From: Lentzea atacamensis
GTDB lineage: Bacteria > Actinomycetota > Actinomycetes > Mycobacteriales > Pseudonocardiaceae
DNA length: 64,000 nt
Assembly (NCBI RefSeq): GCF_003269295.1
Contig: NZ_QLTT01000006.1
Location: forward strand, 434,001 to 498,000
Reading direction: 5' to 3'
Shown here: positions 1 through 7,447 of the stretch, in pieces
Layout: every line of letters begins with the position of its first letter
Position numbering within the stretch: the stretch's first letter is position 1
Notes under the pieces: model-generated
Told to the model about the DNA's origin: nothing
The model's input: only the letters and a program-made list of their open reading frames with translations
Database searches by the model: none
Translations under genes and position numbers: made by a program

Positions 1-168
1 GGTGTCGGGCACGTCCTCTGTGGCCACCCAGTACGCGTCCAGGGTCAGGCCGTCGTGGACGCGCAGGGCTTCCAGCAGGCGCGGGATTCGAGTGTGTGAG
101 CGAACTAGCGGCGAGCGGTCGCCGATCAAGGCCACGCGTGCGGTGCGAGTACCAACCATGGTTTCCAT
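1..168 (-). CDS. CTP-synthase C-terminal-region-like protein (N-terminal fragment, runs off left edge)
   Basis: Only the first 56 codons lie in the window. Read on the minus strand from the ATG at 168 (a second ATG lies at 159), the protein begins METMVGTRTARVALIGDRSP and continues with ARIP-like and LDAYWVATEDV-like segments. This is the opening of the glutamine-amidotransferase-like family annotated as CTP synthase C-terminal region-related protein. The family's reaction is not established. The gene is divergent from the LysR regulator at 235, with a 66-bp gap, so it is a plausible target of that regulator. The catalytic Cys/His/Glu region lies outside the window, so activity cannot be judged. 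Confidence 0.7.
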   Translation of the reverse strand, partial: METMVGTRTARVALIGDRSPLVRSHTRIPRLLEALRVHDGLTLDAYWVATEDVPDT

Positions 169-234
169 CGTGGTGGCGCGTTCCACATAAGACCAACGAC
201 TCCTTCTGCTGGGTGCATTAGTGACACTGATGCT

Positions 235-1110
235 GTGGACCCACATCTGCTCCGGACCTTTGTGACCGTGGCGCGCCACGAGTCGTTCTCCGTCGCCGCC
301 CACGAGCTGGGGTACACCCAGTCCGCTGTCTCCCAGCAGATCGCTGCGCTCGAGGCCGACCTCGACGTGCTGCTGTTGCGACGGCGGCCGGTGGTGCCCA
401 CCGATGCTGGTCGGCGGTTGCTTGAGCACGCTGGGGCGATCCTGTTGCGGTTGGACGCGGCGCGCGCCGATGTTCGCAGGGTTTCCGGTGGGCAACCGGT
501 TGAGCTGCGTGTGGGCATCTCGCCGATGGCGGACAGCGGCCGGTTGGTGGAGCGGCTCGTTGAGGTTCAGCGGTCGATGCCGCGGGTGACGGTGACGGTG
601 TCGGCGTGCGGGGCGGACGAGGTTGCGGCTGGAGTGGCGCGGGGCGAGTTGGAGATCGGGCTGGTTGACGGGGTGACCGCGCCCAGCGATCCGCTGCGCG
701 TTGTCGAGCTCGGCACGTTCACCACCGTCGTGGTCAGCGAGAGTCCGCTTGTGGTGGCGCTTCCGCGCGACCACCCGCTGGCCGCTCGGGGTGTGCTGCG
801 TCTCGGCGACCTCGCGGACGCGCGGTGGATCGACGCACCGGGCGCCGCTGTCCCGCTTGCCCGGCTGCGGGTGGTGGCCGACGGCTTTCGGTCCGGCCTG
901 CGGTACGACGGCGCGGAACGGTCCGTGCTGCTGGCGATGGTGGCGGCCGGCGGTGGGCTTGCGGTCCTGCCTGCGCCGGTTGTGCGGGAAGGGGTGGCCG
1001 CGGTGCCGCTTGCCGCCCCGGCTCCCGTGCACCGCACGGAGCTGGTGCACGGGAGCCTCACCGGGCCCGCCGCCGCCATCGTCGCGGGACTCGGCTTCGG
1101 TGTGCGGTAG
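235..1110 (+). CDS. LysR-family transcriptional regulator
   Basis: A 291-residue protein with a GTG start. Residues 1-60 form a LysR winged helix-turn-helix (MDPHLLRTFVTVARHESFSV, then AAHELGYTQSAVSQQIAALE). Residues 85-285 form the periplasmic-binding-protein-like effector domain, with the recurring VVALPRDHPLA segment. Length is normal for the family. It is transcribed away from the fragment at 1-168; LysR proteins commonly autoregulate and control a divergent neighbour, which is the inferred role here. The effector cannot be deduced. It ends 13 bp before the convergent DUF4262 gene. Confidence 0.93.
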   Translation: MDPHLLRTFVTVARHESFSVAAHELGYTQSAVSQQIAALEADLDVLLLRRRPVVPTDAGRRLLEHAGAILLRLDAARADVRRVSGGQPVELRVGISPMADSGRLVERLVEVQRSMPRVTVTVSACGADEVAAGVARGELEIGLVDGVTAPSDPLRVVELGTFTTVVVSESPLVVALPRDHPLAARGVLRLGDLADARWIDAPGAAVPLARLRVVADGFRSGLRYDGAERSVLLAMVAAGGGLAVLPAPVVREGVAAVPLAAPAPVHRTELVHGSLTGPAAAIVAGLGFGVR

Positions 1111-1123
1111 CGGCTGTGAGGTC

Positions 1124-1585
1124 TCAGGTGTGCGGGCCGAGTACGGGCTGGCCACCCCGGACGCCGCGGTAGCCGGGCTCCCACGGCCAGTGGCCGCGCT
1201 CGTCGGCGTGCACCAGCTGGACTGCCGACACCGTGGTGCCGTACAGCGCTGTGGCGGTGTTCAGATGTGCAGCTGGGTCCGCCACTGGCACGGCCTCCAC
1301 CAGCGGGCCGTCGCGAAGCCGGAATCGTTGCCCGGCAATGGGATCGTTGAAGAAGAGCTGGTACGCCGCCTCGGCGCCCAGCAGGTCGGCGGCGGGGTCC
1401 AGCGGCATGCCGGTGAGCACCAGCTCCGGACGCGAGTGTTCGGTGAGGCCGACGGTGTACGCCCAGGGTGGGTGCACACGGTCCCCTTCGACGCCTTGGA
1501 CGTACCAGCCGTAGTCGTGGATCTTGCCGCGGACCAGCTCCAGGTACGCCGCCGTGCTGCCCTTGTTGTCGCATTTCCAGCACAT
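1124..1585 (-). CDS. DUF4262 domain protein
   Basis: A 153-residue protein read from the ATG at 1585, preceded by a strong GGAGGA ribosome-binding site. It opens with a CWKCDN cysteine pair and contains the DUF4262 signatures IHDYGWYVQGV and WAYTVGLTEHSRPELVL, followed by a LFFNDPIAGQRF-like stretch and a C-terminal GHWPWEPGYRG. The family's biochemical role is unknown. The N-terminal CxxC could bind metal, but no partner pair is obvious. It is a single gene between convergent LysR and the divergent phosphatase pair. Confidence 0.88.
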   Translation of the reverse strand: MCWKCDNKGSTAAYLELVRGKIHDYGWYVQGVEGDRVHPPWAYTVGLTEHSRPELVLTGMPLDPAADLLGAEAAYQLFFNDPIAGQRFRLRDGPLVEAVPVADPAAHLNTATALYGTTVSAVQLVHADERGHWPWEPGYRGVRGGQPVLGPHT

Positions 1586-1685
1586 GACTTCCTCCTCGTG
1601 GTGAGGGCTCCAGTGTGCTGACGGGGTCTGACAAGATCGTTTACGACGACCCCGCGGCCGAAGCCTGCCCCAACGATCATTGACG

Positions 1686-1706
1686 TTAGTAAAGAAGGTT
1701 TCCTAA
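1686..1706 (+). promoter_or_regulatory. Inverted repeat TTAGTAAA-N5-TTTCCTAA upstream of the phosphatase pair
   Basis: Arms at 1686-1693 and 1699-1706 match as an inverted repeat with one mismatch and a 5-bp spacer. The repeat ends 10 bp before the ATG at 1717, where a promoter or operator would sit. It is AT-rich against a 70% G+C background. I infer a repressor site or promoter element for the exported phosphatases; the cognate protein is not identifiable. Confidence 0.45.
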
Positions 1707-1716
1707 TTTCGGAACC

Positions 1717-3300
1717 ATGAGTGAGCCTCCGCGACGCAGGTCACAGAACGGTCCACGCCTTCAGGAGCTGTACGAGGACGCCAAGCGGAGGTACTCGCGG
1801 CGCAGCCTGTTCCGGGTCGGAGCGGGAGCCGCGCTGGCCACCGGGCTGGGCACCGGGACCGCGGCGGCGTCCAGCAGCTTCCAGGTGCCGACGGTGCTGC
1901 TCGACGAGAGCGTCACGGACGGCGGGGCGCTGAGGCCGTTCGGGCGGCATCTGGCGTTCGGGGCGGATCCGGCGAGGCAGGTCGTGGTGTCCTGGCAGGT
2001 GCCGGCCAACGTCAAGGCTCCCTACCTGCGCGTGGGCACCAAACCCGGCGAGTACGGGGAAGCGATCAAGGCGGAAACGAGGGCGCTGACCAGCGACCTG
2101 GCGTGGCAGGAAAAAGGTGCGCTCTTCACGATCTCACCGCACCTCGGGAAGGCTGTCACGCAGTACTACCTGCATGTGAGGCTCGACGACCTGGTGCCCA
2201 ACACGACGTACTACTACGTCGTTGGCCATCAAGGGTTTGAGGCCACTAGCGGTGAGGTTGGCAGCTTCAGCACAGCGCCGACGACGAACACGGCCTTCTC
2301 GTTCACGGCGTTCGGCGACCAGGGCGTCGGGTACAACGCGCTGGCCACCAACAGCCTGATCGCGGACCTCGGGCCGCAGTTCCACCTCGCCATGGGCGAC
2401 ATGAGCTACGCCAACGACGGGGAGGGCGGGCGGCCGGCCACGGACGTCTACGACGCGCGGAAGTGGGACTCGTTCTTCGCGCAGAACGAGTTGGTGGCCG
2501 CGGGGATTCCCTGGATGGTGTCGCTCGGCAATCACGAGATGGAGAGCTGGTACGACAACCACGGGTACGGCGGGATGCGGGCTCGGTTCACCATGCCCGA
2601 CAACGCCTGGGACGGGTCGACCTGCATCTACTCGTGGCGGTACCTGAACGTCGGGTTGATCAGCTTGGACGGCAACGACATCTGTTACAACAGCGACGCC
2701 AACCTCGACTACACCGAGGGCAAGCAGCAGGCGTGGCTCAAGGCTCAGCTCGAGAAGTTCCGCGGGGACGAGACGATCGACTTCATCGTCGTCTACTGCC
2801 ATCAGTGCACCTACTCCACGTCTGGCAACAACGGGTCGGAGATCGGCGCGCAGAAGAGGTGGGCGCCGCTGTTCGACCAGTACCAGGTGGACCTGGTTCT
2901 CAACGGGCACAACCACGTCTACGAGCGGACGGATCCGATCAAGGCGGGTAAGGGCACGAAGAAGGCTGACATCAAGAGCGTCGTCAACCCCGTCAAGGAG
3001 GGGACCACCTACATCACCGCGGGTGGTGGAGGCGAAAGCATCAACAGCTGGGCGGACTCGAAGGTCGGTGATTCCTACTACGGCAACGTCAAGGACGCCA
3101 CGGCCACCATGCGGGTCGACCAGGAGAACGGTGACGAACTGATGGTCAAGGTGACCTGGTCTCGCGTGCGGTATCGCGGGTACGGGCTGGTCGTCGTCGA
3201 TGTCACGCCGAGGACCAACGGCGCCCCTGCCCAGATGAAGGTCCGCGCGCTCACCGAGACGGGCGCGCTGGTCGACGAGCTCACGCTGCGCCGCAGCTGA
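1717..3300 (+). CDS. Tat-exported purple acid phosphatase-like metallophosphoesterase
   Basis: A 527-residue exported protein. Residues 27-55 carry a twin-arginine signal (SRRSLFRVGAG followed by an Ala/Gly-rich hydrophobic stretch). A fibronectin-like purple-acid-phosphatase N-domain covers about 65-180. The metallophosphoesterase domain follows with all five metal motifs: GDQG near residue 198, GDMSYA near 226, GNHE near 270, VVYCHQ near 358 and GHNHVYER near 397. It should hydrolyse phosphate esters outside the membrane using a dinuclear metal centre; the substrate is unknown. A paralogue starts 11 bp downstream, so the two are probably co-transcribed. Confidence 0.93.
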   Translation: MSEPPRRRSQNGPRLQELYEDAKRRYSRRSLFRVGAGAALATGLGTGTAAASSSFQVPTVLLDESVTDGGALRPFGRHLAFGADPARQVVVSWQVPANVKAPYLRVGTKPGEYGEAIKAETRALTSDLAWQEKGALFTISPHLGKAVTQYYLHVRLDDLVPNTTYYYVVGHQGFEATSGEVGSFSTAPTTNTAFSFTAFGDQGVGYNALATNSLIADLGPQFHLAMGDMSYANDGEGGRPATDVYDARKWDSFFAQNELVAAGIPWMVSLGNHEMESWYDNHGYGGMRARFTMPDNAWDGSTCIYSWRYLNVGLISLDGNDICYNSDANLDYTEGKQQAWLKAQLEKFRGDETIDFIVVYCHQCTYSTSGNNGSEIGAQKRWAPLFDQYQVDLVLNGHNHVYERTDPIKAGKGTKKADIKSVVNPVKEGTTYITAGGGGESINSWADSKVGDSYYGNVKDATATMRVDQENGDELMVKVTWSRVRYRGYGLVVVDVTPRTNGAPAQMKVRALTETGALVDELTLRRS

Positions 3301-3311
3301 AAGGCCTTGCC

Positions 3312-4811
3312 ATGACTGAAACTTCCAGGCGGACGTTGTTCAAGGTGGGCGGAGCCGCACTTGTCACGGCCGCGGCCATGCGCGGCGGGACTGCCGGGGC
3401 GGCGCCGGACGGGCGGAGGACCAGGCCGCTCGGGCGGCACATCGCGTTCGGGGCGGATCCGTCGAAGCAGGTTGTGATTTCCTGGCAGCAGCTGGAGAAG
3501 GTGGACGGGGCGTACGTCCGGATCGCCACGCAGGCCGGGAACTTCGGCGCGCCGATCGCCGCTGAGGTGCGCACGCTCAGGAGTGCGATCGCGTGGCAGA
3601 AGGGCGACCACAGCTTTCCGCCGCACGGACCGGACCCGATGTACCAGTACTACCTGCACGTCAGGCTGAACGACCTGCAGCCCGACACCACGTACTTCTA
3701 CGTTGTGGGGCACCGGGGTTACGACCCTGCGACCAGCAAACGGCGCGGCGAGATCGCCTCGTTCCGCACGGCTCCCACGAGCGGCAAGCCGTTCACCTTC
3801 ACCGCCTTCGGTGACCAGGGGTACGGGTACAACGCACGCAAGCTCAACAGCCTTGTCGCGGACAACAACCCTGCGTTCCACCTCGCCCTCGGCAACCTCA
3901 GCTACGCCATCCACGGCGGCACGGCCAATGTCGAGGGCGGGCATCCGGACACGGACAAGTACGACGCCGCCAGGTGGAACTCGCTGTTCGTGCAGAACGA
4001 ACCGACAGCGGCGCGGGTGCCGTGGATGATCACACTCGGCAACCGCGAGATGGAGGAGTGGTACTCCCCCAACGGTTATGGCGGTGTCAAGGCGCGCGTC
4101 ACCATGCCGGACAACGCGTGGAGCGCCTCGACCGGCATCTACGCGTGGCGGTACCAGAACGTCGGGTTGATCAGCCTGGACGGCAACGACATCTGCAGCC
4201 GCAACACGGCGAACCTCGACTACACCAAGGGCAAGCAGCTCACCTGGTTGGAGGGGCAACTCAAACAGTTCAGGAAGAACCCGGCAATCGACTTCATCGT
4301 CGTCTACCTGCACCACGCCACGTACTCGACGTCCGACGGTGGTGCGGAGAGCGTCGCGCAGCAGAAGTGGGCACCGGTGTTCGACAAGTACCAGGTCGAC
4401 CTCGTGCTCAACGCGCACAACCGCGTCTACGAGCGCACCGACCCGATCAAGGCGGGCAAGGGCACCAAGAAGGTGGCGAGCAGAGGAACCGTCAACCCCG
4501 CCAAGGACGGCACCACGTACATCACGGCCGGCGCGGGCGGACAGGCGCTCGACAAGTTCTACAAGGACGCTCCGGAGTCCTATCTGGACAACGAGAACAC
4601 CAGTGGCACACCGACCATGCGGTGCTACAAGAAGAACAGCGACAAGTCCACGGACACCCAGGTCACCTGGTCACGGGTGCGCTACCGGGGCTACAGCATC
4701 ACCGCCGTGGACGTCACGCCGAAGACGGGCAGCACCCCCGCCCGGATGAAGGTTCGCGCGCTCGACGAGGACGGGGTGCTGATCGACGAGATCACCGTGC
4801 AGCGCGGCTAG
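3312..4811 (+). CDS. Tat-exported purple acid phosphatase paralogue with degenerate active site
   Basis: A 499-residue paralogue of the preceding gene, from ATG 3312 with a twin-arginine signal (SRRTLFKVGGAALVTAAAMR). It aligns throughout, including GDQG near residue 166. The bridging Asp is Asn (GNLSYA near 193), the GNHE motif reads GNRE (near 242), and GHNHVYER reads AHNRVYER (near 367); VVYLHHATYS is kept. Three metal-ligand positions are therefore changed, so a dinuclear centre is unlikely and the protein is probably not a phosphatase. It may bind a ligand or partner, or be a decaying duplicate. The frame is intact, arguing against a simple pseudogene. Its TAG stop overlaps the convergent GNAT stop in a shared CTAG. 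Confidence 0.9.
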   Translation: MTETSRRTLFKVGGAALVTAAAMRGGTAGAAPDGRRTRPLGRHIAFGADPSKQVVISWQQLEKVDGAYVRIATQAGNFGAPIAAEVRTLRSAIAWQKGDHSFPPHGPDPMYQYYLHVRLNDLQPDTTYFYVVGHRGYDPATSKRRGEIASFRTAPTSGKPFTFTAFGDQGYGYNARKLNSLVADNNPAFHLALGNLSYAIHGGTANVEGGHPDTDKYDAARWNSLFVQNEPTAARVPWMITLGNREMEEWYSPNGYGGVKARVTMPDNAWSASTGIYAWRYQNVGLISLDGNDICSRNTANLDYTKGKQLTWLEGQLKQFRKNPAIDFIVVYLHHATYSTSDGGAESVAQQKWAPVFDKYQVDLVLNAHNRVYERTDPIKAGKGTKKVASRGTVNPAKDGTTYITAGAGGQALDKFYKDAPESYLDNENTSGTPTMRCYKKNSDKSTDTQVTWSRVRYRGYSITAVDVTPKTGSTPARMKVRALDEDGVLIDEITVQRG

Positions 4812-5281
4812 CCCCTGCGGCGATAGCGAAGCTCCTTCACGACGGTGTCGCCGAAGATCTCCTCGCGCGTCGTGCCGTCCGCGGTGAAGCCGAGGCGCTC
4901 GTAGAACCTGCGAGCGCGTTGGTTGTCCTCCAGCACCCAGAGGACGACGTCGGTGAGGCCGGCGAGACCCGCCTCCGCCAGTGGTAGCGCCAGCCCGGTG
5001 CCCCAGGCCGAGGGCAGCAGGTAGATCGCGTACAGCTGAGAGACGGCGTCGGCCTCGTGGCTCGGGCCGGTGCAGATGAAGCCGACCACCTGATCGCCGT
5101 CGAGGCCCACCCACACCTCGCCCCGCCGGGAGGCGCGCTCCCACATCGGGATGCGCTCTTCCAGGGAGAGGTTGTCCAGCACCTCGTCCGGGATCTGACC
5201 TCGGTAGGCTGTCCGCCACGACCGCACGCGCACCGAAGCGATGGCAAGCGCGTCGGCGGGTTCTGCGAGGCGGACTGTCAT
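4808..5281 (-). CDS. GNAT-family N-acetyltransferase
   Basis: A 157-residue protein from the ATG at 5281 (MTVRLAEPADALAIASVRVR). The frame stays open far upstream, but that extension runs antisense through the nucleoside hydrolase and is not protein-like. It has a typical RimI-type layout: SWRTAYRGQIPDEVLDNL near 25-42, an AIYLLPSAWGTGLALPL acetyl-CoA loop near 95-110 (the usual Q/RxxGxG is loosely kept) and RRFYERLGFTADG near 130-142. The substrate is unknown. It is divergent from the nucleoside hydrolase with a 27-bp gap. Confidence 0.9.
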   Translation of the reverse strand: MTVRLAEPADALAIASVRVRSWRTAYRGQIPDEVLDNLSLEERIPMWERASRRGEVWVGLDGDQVVGFICTGPSHEADAVSQLYAIYLLPSAWGTGLALPLAEAGLAGLTDVVLWVLEDNQRARRFYERLGFTADGTTREEIFGDTVVKELRYRRRG

Positions 5282-5308
5282 GTGATCCCCAATGGCATGA
5301 TCGGGTGT

Positions 5309-6250
5309 ATGCGGATCATCGTCGACGCGGACCCCGGCATCGATGACGCCCTTGCTTTGTACTACCTGCGCGCGCAGCCGGACACCGAAATAGTCGCCAT
5401 CGGCACGGTGCACGGGAACGTGCCGGTCGAGGTGGCGACCGCCAACGCCCTCAGGCTCACCGAGCGGCTGAACATCGAGGCACCCGTCGCCGTGGGAGCC
5501 GCGAAACCGCTCGCCCAGCCGCTGATGACCGCCGAGAACGTGCACGGCGAGGACGGGCTCGGCGGGTGTGCGGGAGACGACCCCACGACGAGCTGCACGA
5601 GTGAAAGCGCCGCCGAGCAGCTCGCCAACAGGGCACGGCAGGAGCCCGGCGAGCTCAGCCTGCTCGCCATCGGGCCGCTCACCAACGTCGCGCTGGCGCT
5701 GCAGATCGAGCCACGCCTCCCGCAGCTCCTCGACAAGGTCGTGGTGATGGGCGGCGCGCTCAACGTGCCGGGCAACATCACGAGCTACGCGGAAGCCAAC
5801 TTCTGGCACGACCCCGAGGCCGCGGACCTCGTCCTCGGCGCCGGGTTCGAAGACCTCACGATCGTCGGCCTCGACGTCACGATGGCGAGCCACGCGCCGG
5901 GCGAGTGGCTGGAAGCGCTCCCGCACGAGAGCTACGCGAGGCAGTTCCTCAGGTTCTACGCGGACTTCTACGAGAGCTTCCTCGGCAAGGCCGGGTTCGT
6001 GCCGCACGACCCGCTGGCCGCGGCGATCATGCTTCAGCCACACCTGGCCACGTACGTCGAGGACCGGTTCGCGATCGAGCTCACCGGCCGGTACACGCGC
6101 GGCGCGATCGTCGCCGACCGGCGCTTCCTGGCGGAGGGCAGCCCGTTCGGACGAGACATCGGCACCGAACGCACGAAGGCCAAGTACGCCGTCACGGCCG
6201 ACAAGGACGCCTTCCTCGACCAACTGAGGCACGCTGTGACACAACCCTGA
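5309..6250 (+). CDS. Inosine/uridine-preferring nucleoside hydrolase
   Basis: A 313-residue protein when started at ATG 5309; an ATG 12 bp upstream is possible. The N-terminal VDADPGIDDALAL is the DxDPxxDD calcium-binding signature of the IunH family. LLAIGPLTNVALAL near 130, GGALNVPGNIT near 155 and a late HDPLAA motif complete the active site. It cleaves the N-glycosidic bond of ribonucleosides in purine/pyrimidine salvage in the cytoplasm. Substrate preference cannot be read from sequence. No ribosome-binding site is convincing. It is followed 46 bp later by an LCP gene on the same strand. Confidence 0.93.
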   Translation: MRIIVDADPGIDDALALYYLRAQPDTEIVAIGTVHGNVPVEVATANALRLTERLNIEAPVAVGAAKPLAQPLMTAENVHGEDGLGGCAGDDPTTSCTSESAAEQLANRARQEPGELSLLAIGPLTNVALALQIEPRLPQLLDKVVVMGGALNVPGNITSYAEANFWHDPEAADLVLGAGFEDLTIVGLDVTMASHAPGEWLEALPHESYARQFLRFYADFYESFLGKAGFVPHDPLAAAIMLQPHLATYVEDRFAIELTGRYTRGAIVADRRFLAEGSPFGRDIGTERTKAKYAVTADKDAFLDQLRHAVTQP

Positions 6251-6296
6251 CAAACCACCGACGGAATCCGGACAAACAGCCGGGACCGTCAGAGGT

Positions 6297-7196
6297 ATGA
6301 ACGTCCACCTGAAACGATGGCTCGCGGTCTCGGGGGCCGCGGTGGTCATCGCGGCGGGCGTCGTGGCCGGGGGTTCCTACTGGCGGCTGGAGGGCAATCT
6401 CAAGACCGTCGATCTCACCAAGGAGATCGGAAACGCCAGGCCTCCGTCCACGCCTGGCCGTCCGCTCAACATCCTCCTCATCGGCAAGGACGACGGACGG
6501 TCCGACACCGCCATGGTCGTGCAGCTCAACGCCGCGGGCGACCAGGCGAGGGTCGTCAGCATCCCGCGCGACACGATGGTGCCGCGGCCGAGGTGCGGCA
6601 CCAATCCGCCTGCCGCCATCGCCATGTTCAACAGCGCCTTCTCCACCGGTGGCGCGGCGTGCACCGTGGCGACGGTCGAGCAGATGAGCGGCATCCGGAT
6701 CGACCACTTCGTGCAGATCGACTTCAACGGTTTCCGCGACGTCATCGACCGGTTCGGCGGCGTCGAGATCAACCTGCCGGAGCCGATCGACGACGACAAG
6801 AGCGGGCTGCACGTGCCGGCCGGGCCCACCAAACTCGACGGGACGCAGGCGCTGGCTTTCGTCCGGACTCGCTACAGCATCGGCGACGGCAGCGATCTCA
6901 ACCGCATCAAGAACCAGCAGCTGTTCATGCGGGCGTTGAGCGAGAAACTCGCGAACGAGAACTGGCTCGCGAGCCCGCAGAAAACGTTCGCGCTCGCCGA
7001 CATTCTCACGAAGTCGATCGTCACGGACGAGGAAATCGGGTCGATCGCCAAATTGGCGGATCTCGCGGGCAAACTCACCGCGTTGAAGCCGGAGAACATC
7101 ACCTACGTGACACTGCCGACGGAGACGTACCTGCCGGACCCCAACCGGGTTCAGCCCAAGCAACCGGAAGCGGATGCGCTGTGGAAGGCGGCCTGA
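6297..7196 (+). CDS. LytR-CpsA-Psr (LCP) family cell-wall glycopolymer ligase
   Basis: A 299-residue protein with an N-terminal transmembrane anchor (residues 8-28, VSGAAVVIAAGVVAGGSYW) and an extracytoplasmic LCP domain. Family motifs are PLNILLIGKDDGRSDTAMVV near 57, VVSIPRDTMVPRP near 83 with the conserved Arg, FNGFRDVIDRFGGV near 143 and LAFVRTRYSIGDGSDLNRIKNQQ near 190. LCP enzymes move teichoic acid, arabinogalactan or capsule polymers from lipid carriers onto peptidoglycan; which polymer is used here is unknown. It lacks the C-terminal LytR_C domain seen in longer homologues. A strong terminator follows. Confidence 0.93.
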   Translation: MNVHLKRWLAVSGAAVVIAAGVVAGGSYWRLEGNLKTVDLTKEIGNARPPSTPGRPLNILLIGKDDGRSDTAMVVQLNAAGDQARVVSIPRDTMVPRPRCGTNPPAAIAMFNSAFSTGGAACTVATVEQMSGIRIDHFVQIDFNGFRDVIDRFGGVEINLPEPIDDDKSGLHVPAGPTKLDGTQALAFVRTRYSIGDGSDLNRIKNQQLFMRALSEKLANENWLASPQKTFALADILTKSIVTDEEIGSIAKLADLAGKLTALKPENITYVTLPTETYLPDPNRVQPKQPEADALWKAA

Positions 7197-7233
7197 CCTA
7201 GCAGGCGGCACCTTGCCATTCGCTCGGGCGAGG

Positions 7234-7278
7234 CCACGGCTGAGGAGACCCCCAGCGCTCCTCAGCCGTGGAAGTTTT
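7234..7278 (+). terminator. Intrinsic terminator after the LCP gene
   Basis: A perfect 14-bp inverted repeat (7234-7247 with 7258-7271) around a 10-nt loop, followed by AAGTTTTGC. The stem and the short T run fit a Rho-independent terminator, placed 38 bp after the LCP stop. Confidence 0.85.
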
Positions 7279-7447
7279 GCCCCAGTCAGCCACTACCACT
7301 GTGACGGTCTCCCGGTCTTGTGAAGGACGTGGGGTCGAGGTTGTCAGACCACCTCGTTAGGGTGGGTTGCTGACGGCCTGTCCGGTGCCTGCACCGCAGC
7401 TCAGACGGGCGGTCTGCGTTTTCCGGTCCGGACGAGGTGGAGGCCGC

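Noticed and set aside
2..190. 62-codon plus-strand frame at the left edge
   Set aside because: The opposite strand encodes the recognisable start of a CTP-synthase-C-terminus-like protein; the plus frame is its shadow.
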